Source of the DNA: Dryas octopetala
Taxonomy: Eukaryota > Streptophyta > Magnoliopsida > Rosales > Rosaceae
Length of the DNA: 64,000 bases
Direction: 5' to 3'
Assembly: GCA_963921425.1 (NCBI GenBank)
Contig: OY992835.1
Span: 21,390,001-21,454,000, forward strand
This document shows, in pieces, positions 36,511 to 49,155 of the stretch. Under the pieces are notes generated by a model. The model ran no database searches. It was not told the origin of the DNA and was given only the letters and a program-made list of their open reading frames with translations. Position numbers and translations under genes: made by a program. The first letter of the stretch is position 1, and each line of letters starts with the position of its first letter.

Positions 36511-37029
36511 TTTATTTGAAGCAGATTCAATAATCAAGAATGAGTCAAACAATTAACATATATATAGACAAAATTGACCTGCACAAAAATGGCATGCATG
36601 ATTATTTATGAATATTAAGTTGAAGAAATCTTTAAATACATTAAAGATAGATCGATCAACACCTAACAATAAAGAGGCAAATCTAAGAATTCATCATAAC
36701 TAGGGATACTTTATGAATTATATATAAGCAATATATACATTTATGGGAAGTGGGAAAATAAAAATAAATATATATTACGATATTAATTCATCGTGGAAGC
36801 TTAATAACAGACGACTGATAGAGCCATAGAGGTCAAGGGATGACTTTTCCGTTTTGTACGGCATTGAGGTGAATTAAGTGATTCTCTTTCTTTCCAAAAT
36901 CCAAACCTAACCATATATAAATATAGGTGTGTGGTAGCACATATTTTCCGCGTTCAGCCCACATAAATATTCACTTTCAAAGTTGTGTTCATAGCCCTAC
37001 TAATAGATTATTAACACCGACTTAGTTAT
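36511..37029. other. AT-rich spacer
   Basis: No gene or clear repeat seen; short TA-rich runs only. Confidence 0.5.
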
Positions 37030-37323
37030 AAGCTAGAGATGGATTTGATAATATTAGAGTATTCAACTCAAAATTAATTAGCAATGGTTGAAGGATCTAA
37101 GATTTTATAAGCCTAAGGCGTGGACAAATTATGTTGGATGACGTGGGAGCACGTGTGGCCGTTGGGTCTTACACACAGATAATCAAGCTCTGATACTATA
37201 ATAGAATTAGAGCATCCAATCCAAAATCAATTGGCAATGGATAGAGAGGCCCAAGACCTTATAAGCACATATGTTAAACTCTAATTTTTCGATGTGGGAC
37301 ATTATTCCACATTACTCTTAACA
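37030..37323 (-). mobile_element. TRIM-like LTR element relic
   Basis: Read on the minus strand, a candidate LTR of about 125 bp (37323-37199) starts TGTTAAGAGTAATG and is followed by a degenerate primer-binding site: plus strand GCTCTGATACTA at 37187-37198, against GCTCTGATACCA, the complement of the initiator Met-tRNA site. A second, partial LTR-like copy lies at about 37040-37110 (shared ..TCAATTAGCAATGG-type and TTTATAAGC phrases). No internal coding region. The second LTR is truncated, so the element is probably dead. Confidence 0.45.
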
Positions 37324-37449
37324 AAATTAACATATAGTTTAGAGTTTACGTGTGTATTTTCAGCCATATTTCTCAGAGCACACTAATATAATAAGTCAAT
37401 AATATTCCAATCATGCCCCCACGTACACCATGGTGAATTAATATTTAAT

Positions 37450-38475
37450 GAGGGCTGCTATTTGCACACTTTTTTTTTTCTTTTTGCACACCCTTTTTGA
37501 AAAAAAAAAAAAAACTCAAGAAAAAAAGACCATTTGGCCCTCCCCTCACCCACACACCTCATCCCCCCCGTACACACCTCATTCCCATCTCCCCCTCCCC
37601 CCCCCCCTACACACCCTATTTCTCATTCTCATCTTCATCTCTTCTTTTTTTTTTTTTCTTCTTCACCGTTTTTTTTTCTTCTTCACCGTCGAAGCCCACC
37701 CCCACCTTTTCTCTTCTTCTTCTTCCCCCCACCCCAACCACCTCCCCCCGAGCCCTCCCTTCCTCTTCTTCTTCTTCCCAAACAGCCACCACCACATTCT
37801 TCCCATCTCTCTCTCTCTCTCTCTCTCTCTCACCCAAGCAAACAGCCAAAGGTCCAAAATATAAAAAAAAAATAAAAATAAAAATTGCAGCGGGTTCTGC
37901 GGACCAGTGCCGAACCCGGTGATTTCGTTCGACAGGTACCCGCCAAATAGAATAGGATTGTTCGGTGGGTACCTACTGAACGAAACCACCGGGTTCGGCA
38001 CTGGTCCGCCGAACCCGTTGCAATTTTTTATTTTTTTATTTTCTTCTCTCTGGCGATGGTGAGCTAGCTGGAGAAGAAGTTGTGGAGTGGGCAGGAGAGA
38101 GGGGGTGGGTCGGGTTAGGGTGGGGGTGGGGGTGGGAGGGAGGTGGTCGGGGTAGGGGGAAGAAAAAGAAGAGAGAGTGGGAGTAGGGAATGAGAGAGCA
38201 AGAGAGAGAAAGGGAGAGAGGAGAGAAGGGCAGGGAGGGGTGGGGTGGTCGCCGGTGGCTGTAGGCTTCTTGGCGATGGGTGTGTGCCGGAGAGAGGAGA
38301 AGTGGGGAGGGAGGTGGTCGGGGATGGGTGTGTGCTTGTGTGTGTGTTTTTTTTTTCTGTTTAGGAAGGGTGTGCAAAAAGAAAAATGGATGGGGTATAA
38401 AGTTTTTTTCCGTGAGTTTTTTTTTTAGAAAGAGTATGCAAAAAGAAAAAAAAATGTGTGCAAATAGCAGCCCTC
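37450..38475. mobile_element. Foldback-type DNA transposon, non-autonomous, 1,026 bp
   Basis: The element starts GAGGGCTGCTATTTGCACAC and ends in its exact reverse complement. It is flanked by an 8-bp duplication, TATTTAAT, at 37442-37449 and 38476-38483. The terminal repeats continue inward imperfectly (T/A-rich, then TTTTTGCA), and purine/pyrimidine-rich arms (CT-rich on the left, GA-rich on the right) pair further in. The centre holds a second inverted repeat with arms at about 37884-37943 and 37965-38024 sharing GGACCAGTGCCGAACCCGGT. Long proline/serine or arginine/glycine-rich open frames inside are low-complexity artefacts. An 8-bp duplication suggests the hAT superfamily; the assignment is not certain. 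No transposase. Confidence 0.85.
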
Positions 38476-41388
38476 TATTTAATATTTATCTCATTACATA
38501 AATACAGACATGCATGCATATATGTACATGGTAATGCCTGCGACATCCATTAATGCATGTGTATTAATGTGATGATGATCACATGCATTGATGATGCCTG
38601 GCCTTTAAATTACTTACTCAATCTTGGCCGTTTAAATTTGCACGATGCTACCTGCTCTCTGAAAAATTATTCAATTCAATACTCTCTCCCTCTCTCTCAT
38701 ATAATTGACTTTCAAATCATTAGTTTTTCTTCTTTAAGAGAAAAAAAAAATTTTTTTCTTTTCTTTATTTTAAGAAAACAAAATCACTATCTTCGGTTTG
38801 TGTCACTTGTCATTTTCAATGCATGCTGAATTCTTAATCACCATCAAATGGGTCATTGAATTCATTGATGTGTAAAATAAAACAAATTAATTAAGCTCCA
38901 GAACCCCCTTCCGGGTTTTGCCGTCAAAGAATTCTCATAAAAAAGTCAAGCAAACCATTCAGAAACACAATATTAACATAACAATTTCTGGAAAACTTCT
39001 ATATTGCCTGCAAATTCACTATGACTATTAGAACTATATTTGATAGAATCATGTATGAATATGTAACTATATTCTGATTAATTTATTGTACGATAATATA
39101 TATGTTTGAGACTATAAAAATAATTAAGAATAATATCATTTATAATTAATTTTCATGAACCTCCTAAATGGAGTAACAAAACTTCATTAATATATATAAA
39201 TATAATCACTTAAAAATTAAAATTCAATTCCACCATCGCCACCACTCGCAGTCGACAGGCTCTCACCAACCCCACCAATATTGTTCTCACAACCACAGCC
39301 TTAATGAGCTTCACCCCAGTTCATATTAAAACGAAGAATTAATTAATGAACTTGATCGAGCCAGTTGAGCAATTCAAAATCATGAGTAGTGGAAGCTTTG
39401 TAAGAAGAGGTGATGATCGATATGACAGTGAAGGGTGACAAACAGTGATTTGGGCCTTGAATTCTAATGCTATTCGCTATTGAGCCCCTTGACTTCCCAA
39501 TGTGGCATCAAACTTGACCTTCTTACCATTTTTATGTAACCCACCAAACTAACAAGTATCCTTGCATTTCTATTCTCTACTCATCTATAGTCATAAAGTT
39601 GTCTATAAGGTTAATTGGGTATGGCATCAAATCAAAGAGACCTTAAAGCCTTAAAAGGCATCATTTACAATTTGTGTGCTGATTGTCCAAAACTCACTTG
39701 AGTGGCTTGACTTCTCCCTCCCTTATAATAATAATACTAATACTTTGGACTTAATTTCTTCCAATATGAATGTTGTGGATACCACATTTGGTCAACCCAC
39801 CTCCACCACCTTTTTCAATTTCTCAAGTACGTGATTTTAGCTCACGTTGAGGGCTTGTTAGATAGCTAGTTGCTACTTACAATATATTGTCAACCATTCT
39901 ATGATTCTATAAATCCTATAAATATTGAGTTGGGTCCATGATTTTTTTTTTTTTTTTTTCTATATGTCAATGGTAAAAAAGGTTGAACCATATATTTATT
40001 TTCTATAAAATAAAGGTACTCCTTATATGTTCTATGATTTCTATCAGAATCTTACATGTGTTTTGTGCCATTAATGGCAACCAGTGCATCACCAACAATC
40101 TATGTGCCATTAGTGGCTGGAACAGATAAGAACCAATTGTATCGACAGGTTACCTAATAACAAGCTATTGCAATAAGCAGCATATTGGGCCCAGTTGGCT
40201 TGATTGAAAATTTGTATCATTGTCCAGTCAAGGCCCGCGATGGTCCCACAAGGCCTATTTACGTTTGGGCCACCCCTGTCATCTCGAGCCCAATTTGTTG
40301 GGGCATAATAGATGGGTTAGTTGTGGCCAGCATTGTGCACCAAAATTGACCTCACTTGTCACAAAGTACCTTCTATGGTTCACTATAAGGTGCACAATCT
40401 TTTACCTAAAATTTATGTACATACTATGTAAGTGAAAATTGTGCAATTGGGATATATTTTCTTACTAATTTATTAGGTCAAACTGTCAAAATTTGAACAA
40501 AAATGATTGTAACTGTCGAATATATAATAATATTTTTTTATTTTTTATCAATATATTGTTATTCAAGATATTTGAATTCAAGACTTATTGTGATAAAAGG
40601 GGATTTGATATCATCTATTAGAACAAATAGTCGTTAGCCCGATTATATACATTAGAGATAATAGGAACACAAATTCAACCAAAAATTTACTTCATCAATA
40701 AAAAAATTGAAAAGATACTATTCTATGTACCATTATATACAATTATAGTGAACTTTGTAAAATTATATACATTGAGAGCCAAGTTTGAAGTGTGTGTGGG
40801 ATGCCAAACATTAGACAATAAATATGTATATTCATCCCTTCATGAAAGGAAAACATCCCTGGTTATCTGTAATCAATAGTACAAGTTTTTTTTATAAAAA
40901 AATAAGAAAAGAAAATTATTATACGACAATGTTCTTGAGAACTCTTCCACATACGACGTGTACCAAAATGTCGTAGGCGGCTCTTACTGGACCGGCCGTC
41001 GCTGTAAACTCGCGCGTAGTGTTCCCCGAGTCGCTGACTCAGTCACTCTCCCCCAACAAAAATCTAACTCAAAACCGCGGGAAGGTTTTTCACTTTACTG
41101 TTAGCCAGTCGAAGACGCCAAGTACGACTGTACGACAATGAAACCCTCATTATTTCAATTTATTAATTAGTTTAAATTCATCTGTCTAATCAGACTCAGC
41201 AGCTATTCCAATCAAAATTCAAAACCCAGCGCAGAAATAATCAATAATCAAAGAATCAGTCAACGGTCCAAAAACCCAAGAAGCATTTCTCTCCTCTCCG
41301 TTCCTGTTCAATTTGAATCTGAAACCAAAAGCCCAGTTCTCGAATTTGGGTTTTCTGTGATATTTGGGGTCCGATATAGATCGACCAG
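38476..41388. other. Gene-poor intergenic region and CERK1 promoter
   Basis: About 2.9 kb with no supported gene. A T-run lies at about 39942-39959. The last 400 bp become GC-richer (40,960-41,110) and should contain the promoter and leader of the receptor kinase gene; one W-box core (TTGACT, minus strand) lies near 41259-41264. Confidence 0.5.
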
Positions 41389-44300
41389 ATGAAATTTCGA
41401 ATTGGGTTAGGGTTCATTGTGCTAATCTCGCTATGTTTCACAGCGAAATCCCAGTGTAGCAGAAGCTGCGATTTAGCTTTGGCTTCTTACTTCGTATGGG
41501 AGGGCACGAATCTCTCATTCATCGGGACGGTTATGGAGTCAACCGATACGATCATCGCCAGCTACAACAAAGAAACGGTGGCCAACAAAGACAGTGTTCA
41601 ATCTGGTATCAGGATCAATGTTCCTTTCTCATGTGAATGCGTAAACGGTGACTTTCTCGGCCAAATGTTCGAGTACGAAGTCGTTACCGGGAACACGTAC
41701 GAGAAGATTGCGACTCAGTACTATGCCAACTTGACGACGGTCCAGGCCATGGAATGGTTCAATATTTATGGCTCAAGTAATATACCGGATACGAATACCA
41801 AATTGAATGTGTCGGTGAATTGTTCGTGTGGGGATAGCTCGGTTTCCAAGGATTACGGGTTGTTCATCACGTACCCACTTAGGCCGGGGGACACTTTGGC
41901 TTCGATTGCGGAGAACGAGAATCTGGATCAGACTTTGCTGCAGAATTATAACCCGAGTGTGAATTTTAGCCAAGGGAGTGGTTTTGTGTATATTCCGGGC
42001 AAAGGTGTGAGTTTTTGTTCCTGATGGGAATGTTTCTTATGTTTTGAATTGTTGAATTTTGATGCATACATGTGAATTGTGAAGTATCTAACTGAATTTG
42101 CAGATTTGAAAAAATAAAGAGCATTTTATTGTTTTGGATTTGAATAATGGTTGCCTATCATTGTTTGTTAAATTAATCCATGGTGCAATATTAATGACTA
42201 GAGCCGGATGGTGCCATCAGAAAAGGAAAGGTTTTATATGATTGAATTAGAAGTGTCACATTCTAGGAAGTGATAGGCACAAATTTATGGGAAAGAAAAT
42301 GTCAGTAGTGAAATTGAAAATCCAATAGGAACAAATTTAGGATGAACTTAAGAAAGATGGTGGGAATTTCACCATGTTTTTCGGGGTACTGGGTATGCCT
42401 ATTTTTGTTGGCCAGATAATAGATTCATTGTCATTTCAAAGAGGCATCTTTAATTGTTAATCTTAAGTTTGTTACTCTCTGTCATGACTAAAAGGGATAA
42501 TGTTTAATAGAGTGCTGGGTGGTGTAATGCCTTTCTTGTGGTTCTGGATCCATTGGGATAAAGTATAAACTTTCCTCACCTAAGTTCTTGTTTCTTTTCT
42601 TATATTGCAGATGCAAATGGAAGCTATTTGCCTTTGAAGTCAAGGTAGCTTCTACTACCTCAACCCTCATATTAGCTGAACTAATATTACATCTTGCTTC
42701 CAATTTTGAGTCTTCTAATGTTGTAATATTTATGAGTTCTATTTCTTTTTGTCCCTTTTGCAGCTCAGGTGGTATTTCCTTCTCCAAAAGTTGGTTTGGT
42801 GTTCAGAAGCCAATGTGTGAGGGTTTAGTAGAAACCCAATGCTACTTTGAGCTCATATTTTGCTTTTGTATAAGCAGGGCTAGCAGTTGGAGTCATTGCT
42901 GGCATATCCGTGGCAGCAGTTGCTGCAGTGCTGTTATTGGCTGGTTGTATATATTTTGGATTTTACCGGAAGAAGAAGGAGGACACAAAATTGCTCTTAG
43001 TACCATCTGAAGATCAGTTTTCTCAAAATGGGCGTTGTATGTTAATTACTCCTCTCCCTCTTTCTTTTTTCTAATGAATGAAAGAGTTCTTCATAGATTT
43101 TTTGGATTCAAGTTGCTTTTAACTTTGACTCTTCACAGAAACACCAGTCAGATAGCTGACTAAGCCCTGCACTTTATAATGTCATCCTTCTCATTTAACA
43201 TTCATTTATTCTCTTTAATGTTACCTTTCGCCTTCCTTTCCAAACAACAGTGGGTATTATATTTAGGTTAATATTACTTCTTCTACCTCCTCTTTTTTCC
43301 CTTTTGTGGAAGAGTTTTACTGTAACAAGACTGCTGCTTTTCTAAATGTTAGTGGATCATGTTTCTTGAACAAATTAGCAACTTTACTCTGTCTAGTATC
43401 AGTAACACTGACCCATATTTCAATCAAGTTTGGTGATAATTTGCTCTTGGAAATCCCATTGAACCATCCCTGGGAAATTCTTTTGGTGTGTTTTATTTAC
43501 AAGAACTGTTACTGAAAATATCCCACGTAACTGCCCTATGTTTTCCACCCTTTCTTGCACATATTGGAACAAATTCATTTTATGTTACTTGTTCTTGCTC
43601 TTATACTCTCCAAGAGTGTGGCATCAAATGGATATTTGACATGACTGCATCGATTTTCCCTTCTTGGCCTAGCCCTTGGGATTACCCCAGATAAACCTTC
43701 AGAATCAAACGGTGCTGGTGCTGCTCGAGGCATAACAGGCATTACCGTGGACAAATCAGTGGAGTTTTCATACGAAGAACTTGCCAGGGCTACTGATAAT
43801 TTCAGTTTGGCTAATAAGATTGGGCAAGGTGGTTTCGGGGCTGTTTACTATGCAGAGCTGAGAGGCGAGGTTTGTTTCCTTTAATATTTTCAAGTATCAT
43901 ACATGGCTTTACAAGAAAAGTTTCTCAAGTAAGGAAATTCTGAGGGGAGGGGAGGGGGGGGAGGAAGGCTGAATAAGGGTTTTTTTTTTTTTTTTTTTTT
44001 TTTTTTCATTTGGTTGGATGGTGAAAACTTAGATATATAATCAAATAACTAGCATGTTTTTGAGAATATACTTATCAAAACATATAAGGTCCAAGACCAG
44101 AACTACATCATAAAAGACATAGCTGAAACCTAAAACTTATTCCTGGATTATACTCTACTATGCTCGGAATTTTCTAGTTGAAGAGAATTAAGCACCTAGT
44201 TAAAGATAAAGTGCTTCCGTTTACATTCCTACTACAATTTCATGAACTAGGGGATTATGAAACTATATTAACACCTATTCTACTTTGCTCTGAATTTGCT

Positions 44301-46643
44301 TGTACTATATATCTTCTCGCTGTTTATTTCTTCTTCAAGAAGTCCCACCTCTATAACTCTGTCTATGCAGAAAGCTGCAATCAAGAAGATGGATATGCAA
44401 GCAACAAAAGAATTTCTCGCTGAATTAAATGTTTTGACACGTGTACATCACTTGAATCTGGTAATGAAATCTTTCAAAGCATTGAAATTGTATATGAATC
44501 TTGCATCATTATGAAGTAGTTGTTGTTTTCTTTTTGTTGGTAAATATATTCAAATATATTTTATCTTAGCATATTTTCTGAAAGAACTTCTGGAATCAAC
44601 TAGAAGAGCTTTTGTATATGTCTATTCTTTGACAAATTTAAAAAATGCTCTCCTATCTGTTAGCATAGTGTTACATCGTCCAGGTACCTTAAATCTGATT
44701 TTTAGTTTATATAATTAGTATTTTGAATAAATTTTCCCTTGGAAGAATTTATTATGAGTTAGCTGTCTATTGAAAACTAGTTGTGAGGTTATACTAGTAA
44801 TAAAGTAATAGCTGTTTGTTGCCATTGCCTAACTAATCTCTAAGATATGTGATTATTTCTAATCCTCTAGACAATCAATGCAGGTGCGCTTGATTGGTTA
44901 TTGTGTTGAGGGCTCTCTTTTCGTAGTCTATGAATACATTGAGAATGGCAACTTAAGCCAGCATCTGCGTGGTTCAGGTTAGACGGTGCATGATGAGGAT
45001 TTAATTGCTGTTTCGTATGCAGGAGAGAATGGTAATAATACTGTTTAATTTAATCCAGGGGGGGACCCGCTACCATGGTCTAATAGAGTGCAGATTGCCC
45101 TAGAGTCAGCTAGAGGTCTTGAATACATTCATGAGCATACTGTTCCTGTTTATATCCATCGCGATATAAAATCAGCCAATATATTGATAGACAAGAACTT
45201 CCATGCAAAGGTTACTTTAGTGCCTCTATTGCCTTTATGGACCTTTGAAAGTTTGTTCACATAGTTGCACTGAAATTTTCTCTTTTTTATTGCAGGTTGC
45301 AGATTTTGGATTAACTAAACTGACTGAAGTTGGAAGTACATCACTCCCCACACGTCTTGTGGGAACATTTGGATACATGCCGCCGGAGTAAGATATTTTT
45401 TATTTTAATTTTTTTTTTTATCACTTTATCTGTTACCTGACTAGCAAATTTTTAGCAATAACATATTGCCTTTGATCCACTTTGGGGGTATGGAATCTTC
45501 TGGAAGGACCTATTATAAGCTTGTGGCTATTCTAATTGACTATTTTCTAGCCATCATCCCCTGGCCAATAAGCTGATGGCTGAAGGGGCCTTGATATTGT
45601 GCATTTTATAGTAGAAATTTCTAACTTTAGATAAATGTCCCGAGTTTCAGTCCAAACAAAAAAATGATTAATATGTAGAGTAATTCCCTGGGCATGCTAG
45701 TATGTCGAATGCCATTAGAAATTGCTAGTTTGCCCCTGCCCGTTGCTTTCAGAAGTACAAGAGGCCCTCAATGGTGTATGGGTTCTTAGGTGCTGGGATA
45801 TCTATTCTGTTTATATCTGGGAATATTGATCCTTTTGGAATACTGGGAATGCTTCGTTCTTCCAGCCCTTTTTGTTTTTCTTGAAAGTGGGTATATTTGA
45901 TGAGTTTTCCGTTAGTGTCAACTGTTGTAATAAACTCCTTACCTAATTGGGGAAAAAAGGAAAAACTATGTTACATTCTGTGTAATGTGCATTGACTTCT
46001 ACCATGCCTGCATGCAGATATGCTCAATATGGCGAGGTTTCTCCCAAAGTAGATGTATATGCTTTTGGAGTTGTCCTTTATGAACTGATCTCTGCCAAGG
46101 AAGCTGTTGTGAGGGCAGATGGTTCTGGTGCTGAATCAAGGGGCCTTGTTGCTTTGGTTGATTTTCTTGCCATCTCTCTACTTAAATAAGCCAATTTAGC
46201 TTTTATCAAGTTTATGTTGGGTTTCTATCTGGCATTACACATAACCTCTGGAAAGGCACATGAGCATATTTTTATTGTTAATTGTACTTTTTACAGTTTG
46301 AGGATGTCCTTAACCAGCCCGATCCTAAAGAAGACCTCCCAAAATTGGTTGACCCTAGGCTTGGAGACAACTATCCACTTGACTCAGTCCGCAAGGTAAA
46401 ATAAGTTCTTAGAGAAAAGCACATTATAATCTCTCTTGATATCAGTTTTAAAATAGTAATGGTGGTTTTCTGGTACAGGTGGCCCAACTGGCCAAAGCAT
46501 GCACGCATGAGAATAAAGAACTGCGTCCCAGTATGCGATCTATTGTGGTTGCGTTAATGACACTTTCATCCTCAACGGAGGATTGGGATGTCGGATCCTT
46601 CTACGAAAATCAGGCTCTTGTCAATCTAATGTCAGGAAGGTAG
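41389..46643 (+). CDS. CERK1: LysM receptor-like kinase, chitin elicitor receptor kinase 1 type
   Basis: Twelve exons in my model: 41389-42004, 42611-42644, 42764-42768 (5 nt), 42875-43036, 43673-43869, 44371-44460, 44884-44977, 45059-45210, 45296-45387, 46018-46156, 46297-46395 and 46479-46643, giving 614 residues (Arabidopsis CERK1 617). Signal peptide 1-21; extracellular LysM region with CxC pairs (CEC, CSC); transmembrane helix at about 221-246; stop-transfer FYRKKK. The kinase has [10 protein letters not shown] (323-332), the ATP lysine K343, HRD at 433-435 and DFG at 453-455, so it should be active. It ends NLMSGR like CERK1. Role: plasma-membrane receptor for chitin oligomers and, in some species, for symbiotic signals. 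Without the 5-nt exon the transmembrane exon is out of frame. Intron 5 carries a G-rich tract and a T-run. Confidence 0.9.
43939..44006 (+). repeat. G-rich tract and long T-run in a CERK1 intron
   Basis: Several G runs (about 43943-43965) are followed by about 27 T (43980-44006), in the intron after exon 43673-43869. Confidence 0.7.
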
Positions 46644-49155
46644 AATCTGGCAGGGTGTTAGAATGTTGCTTATGTTTAGGAAGTTTCTTTTGTTGTAAAA
46701 ATACCGAATCTAAGACATCAGACATTGTACATGCATGTAATTGAGTCATTTGTAAAAGGTGTATATCATTAGTGTATCAAATGAAGAGGTAAAAAGTTAC
46801 TTTAGAATCTTTCCCTCCGGAATTTAGGCTTTAGTTGCAAGTGGCAACGAGTGTGATGGGATTGTGGAGTTTTCATCTTGTTAAGGTTAAGAAGAAAACC
46901 ATCTTAATTTGTCATATACAGATAGCTATCCATTCTCATGTGAGAAAATTAATTTTATTCCAAACTCAGGTGATTTGTTCTAGATAGGGACATCAAAGAA
47001 AGCAGAAGAAGCATATCATGGTGGTATTAAATGAAGTCTTCTTTTGCTTGTTCATTGTTGTTCTTTGGGGTTTGGTCTTTGCATTGTGTGCCAAGTCTTT
47101 GAAAATAATTGGGGCTAGGAAATCTTGCTTACTGGCTCCAACACAACTCGTGCAGACAATGTAGCCGACTTATTATCCATAATGATGACTTCTTTGATTT
47201 CCAAGAATGTGTTCTGTTCGAAAATGTATATTCTTTTGCCAAAAGCAACATGAATCATGATGATTATGAGTTTGCAAATTAGAAGTATGTCATTTGCCAT
47301 TTCTAAAAATTTTCCATTTCATTAATTTATGCTGCATAAACTTGCGGCCAATATTATGCACCGCATGCAACAACAGTGTCACCTCGCAGCATTCGATTTC
47401 TTGGGCCACAATATATACCATGCCATGCTGGTTATTGACCAAATGGTCCTTGCCGACTGTCATTAGAAAGGTGTGTGTCGCACTTTTATAGTTTTATTAG
47501 GGAAGTGATTGATATAAAAAATAATTAATTATAGATAAATCAATAAAACTTTTCACAATTATATTTTAATCAATGCATTTTTTCATAATTTTCAAGACCT
47601 AAACTTTAAGTCATAAGCTTCAAAACCCTAATTTTAAATCATAAATTTTATTTTTAAACTCTAAACCTCATTTATATATCTTCACGTCATTTATAAACCC
47701 TAAACTAAATTAAGGATAATGTCATAATTTGACGTCAATAAGTAATGAAAAAAAAAATGGACAAATTGGTATTTTTTAATGCACTAAAGTACATGACATC
47801 ATCAAGTGAATTGAGATTTGTGACTAAAATGAAATATAATTTTAAAACTTATTAGTCTTTATAGAAAAAAAAAATTTTATTTAATATTAAAATATAATTT
47901 ACTATATAAAAATGTTGTATCCTTAATATTACTCGTTATTATTTGTGGTTTAGACTCTGCTCCTAGAATGGGTCAAAAGCTGACTAGCTGGCATGGTATG
48001 GAATCTGAAGCCAGATCCCAAATCCATAAAAGTCAGCGGAATTATGAGTTTTCTTAATTACTTTAGAGTTTAGACAACTTGGCAATACGCCTGCACAATT
48101 ATTCCAACTCATGGTTCACGTTTGGTGACTAAAAACAGTTTAACGTGATTCACCTACTCAAAACCCAAAGTCTCTTACACTGAAGGAGGCATTTTTTAAA
48201 CCCGACCCTCTGCCTCCCATCGTCGGACCGCCCCTGTCCATAAGCCCATAACCATGCTATCTTTCTTTTTTTGGGCATGGGAAGCATGCTATCAAAGATG
48301 CATGATACTAGTGAAATTTTTATACTTCCAAGAGAGCACTATTAGTCTACTACTCCTTTGAGGATAATGTCTCAAAATTATTGTTTTGACATTTTTTTAC
48401 CTGTTAGTTTAATGGATTGTGTTTGAATAATTAAGCCTTTTTTTTTTACATAAAACACTACTCATTGCTATGTCTACTTAAACCTAAGTGTTTTTTAAGC
48501 TCCGAATTTATCGTAAACAAATTAGATAAAGAACTTACCATTGATGAACCACATATTGATTATATTTTAATGTAACTTTTCATTATCAGATCATGTATCT
48601 TAGCCTAATTAACTCTTTTGAAAAAAAAAATGTCGTACTTTTGACCTAAAAGATATTTGATCACGAATCTTAACTATATTATTATAAAAAGTGTCATGGT
48701 GGTTAAATTCTTGGTAAATCCATACAAGATTTTGTTTCATAATGTAAGATCCGCGCTAACCCTCTCTTTTATTAGAATTGAAAACACTTTTATACCTTAA
48801 ACAAATGCAAATTAATGTGATTATACATTTGTATACGGTAGGAGATAAATAACTTTTGCACCCACTGATTATATATAAGATTACGACATATTACTAAATT
48901 AGTAGGTAGCCATGCATTTTCAATTATTTGCTAAAAAGAGAACTCAAATTCAAATACTCCACCCTAAAATCATCTTTTTTTTTTTTGGCCAACACCCTAA
49001 AATGATCTTTTTAACTCACAAAAAACTTACATTTTAAGATATTAAGCACGCCTTAAGATTTTCTTTTTATTGATTACAAGCACGCCTTAAGTAGTTATAT
49101 ACACCATCTCTCTTAAAAGATATATATCTAATCTACAAAAATAAAAATAAAATAA
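46644..49155. other. Intergenic: CERK1 3' UTR and AT-rich spacer
   Basis: About 2.5 kb without a supported gene. The first few hundred bases are likely 3' UTR. Otherwise AT-rich with short homopolymer runs. Confidence 0.5.

Noticed and set aside
37448-38501. Several overlapping open frames of 70-140 codons, rich in Pro/Ser/Phe or Arg/Gly/Glu
   Set aside because: They lie wholly inside the foldback element and reflect its CT and GA tracts read in all frames; no domain or start context supports them.
42588-43010. Possibility that the CERK1-like gene is a frameshifted pseudogene
   Set aside because: The direct exon join is out of frame, but a 5-nt exon with good splice sites repairs it, and every other exon, phase and catalytic residue is intact.
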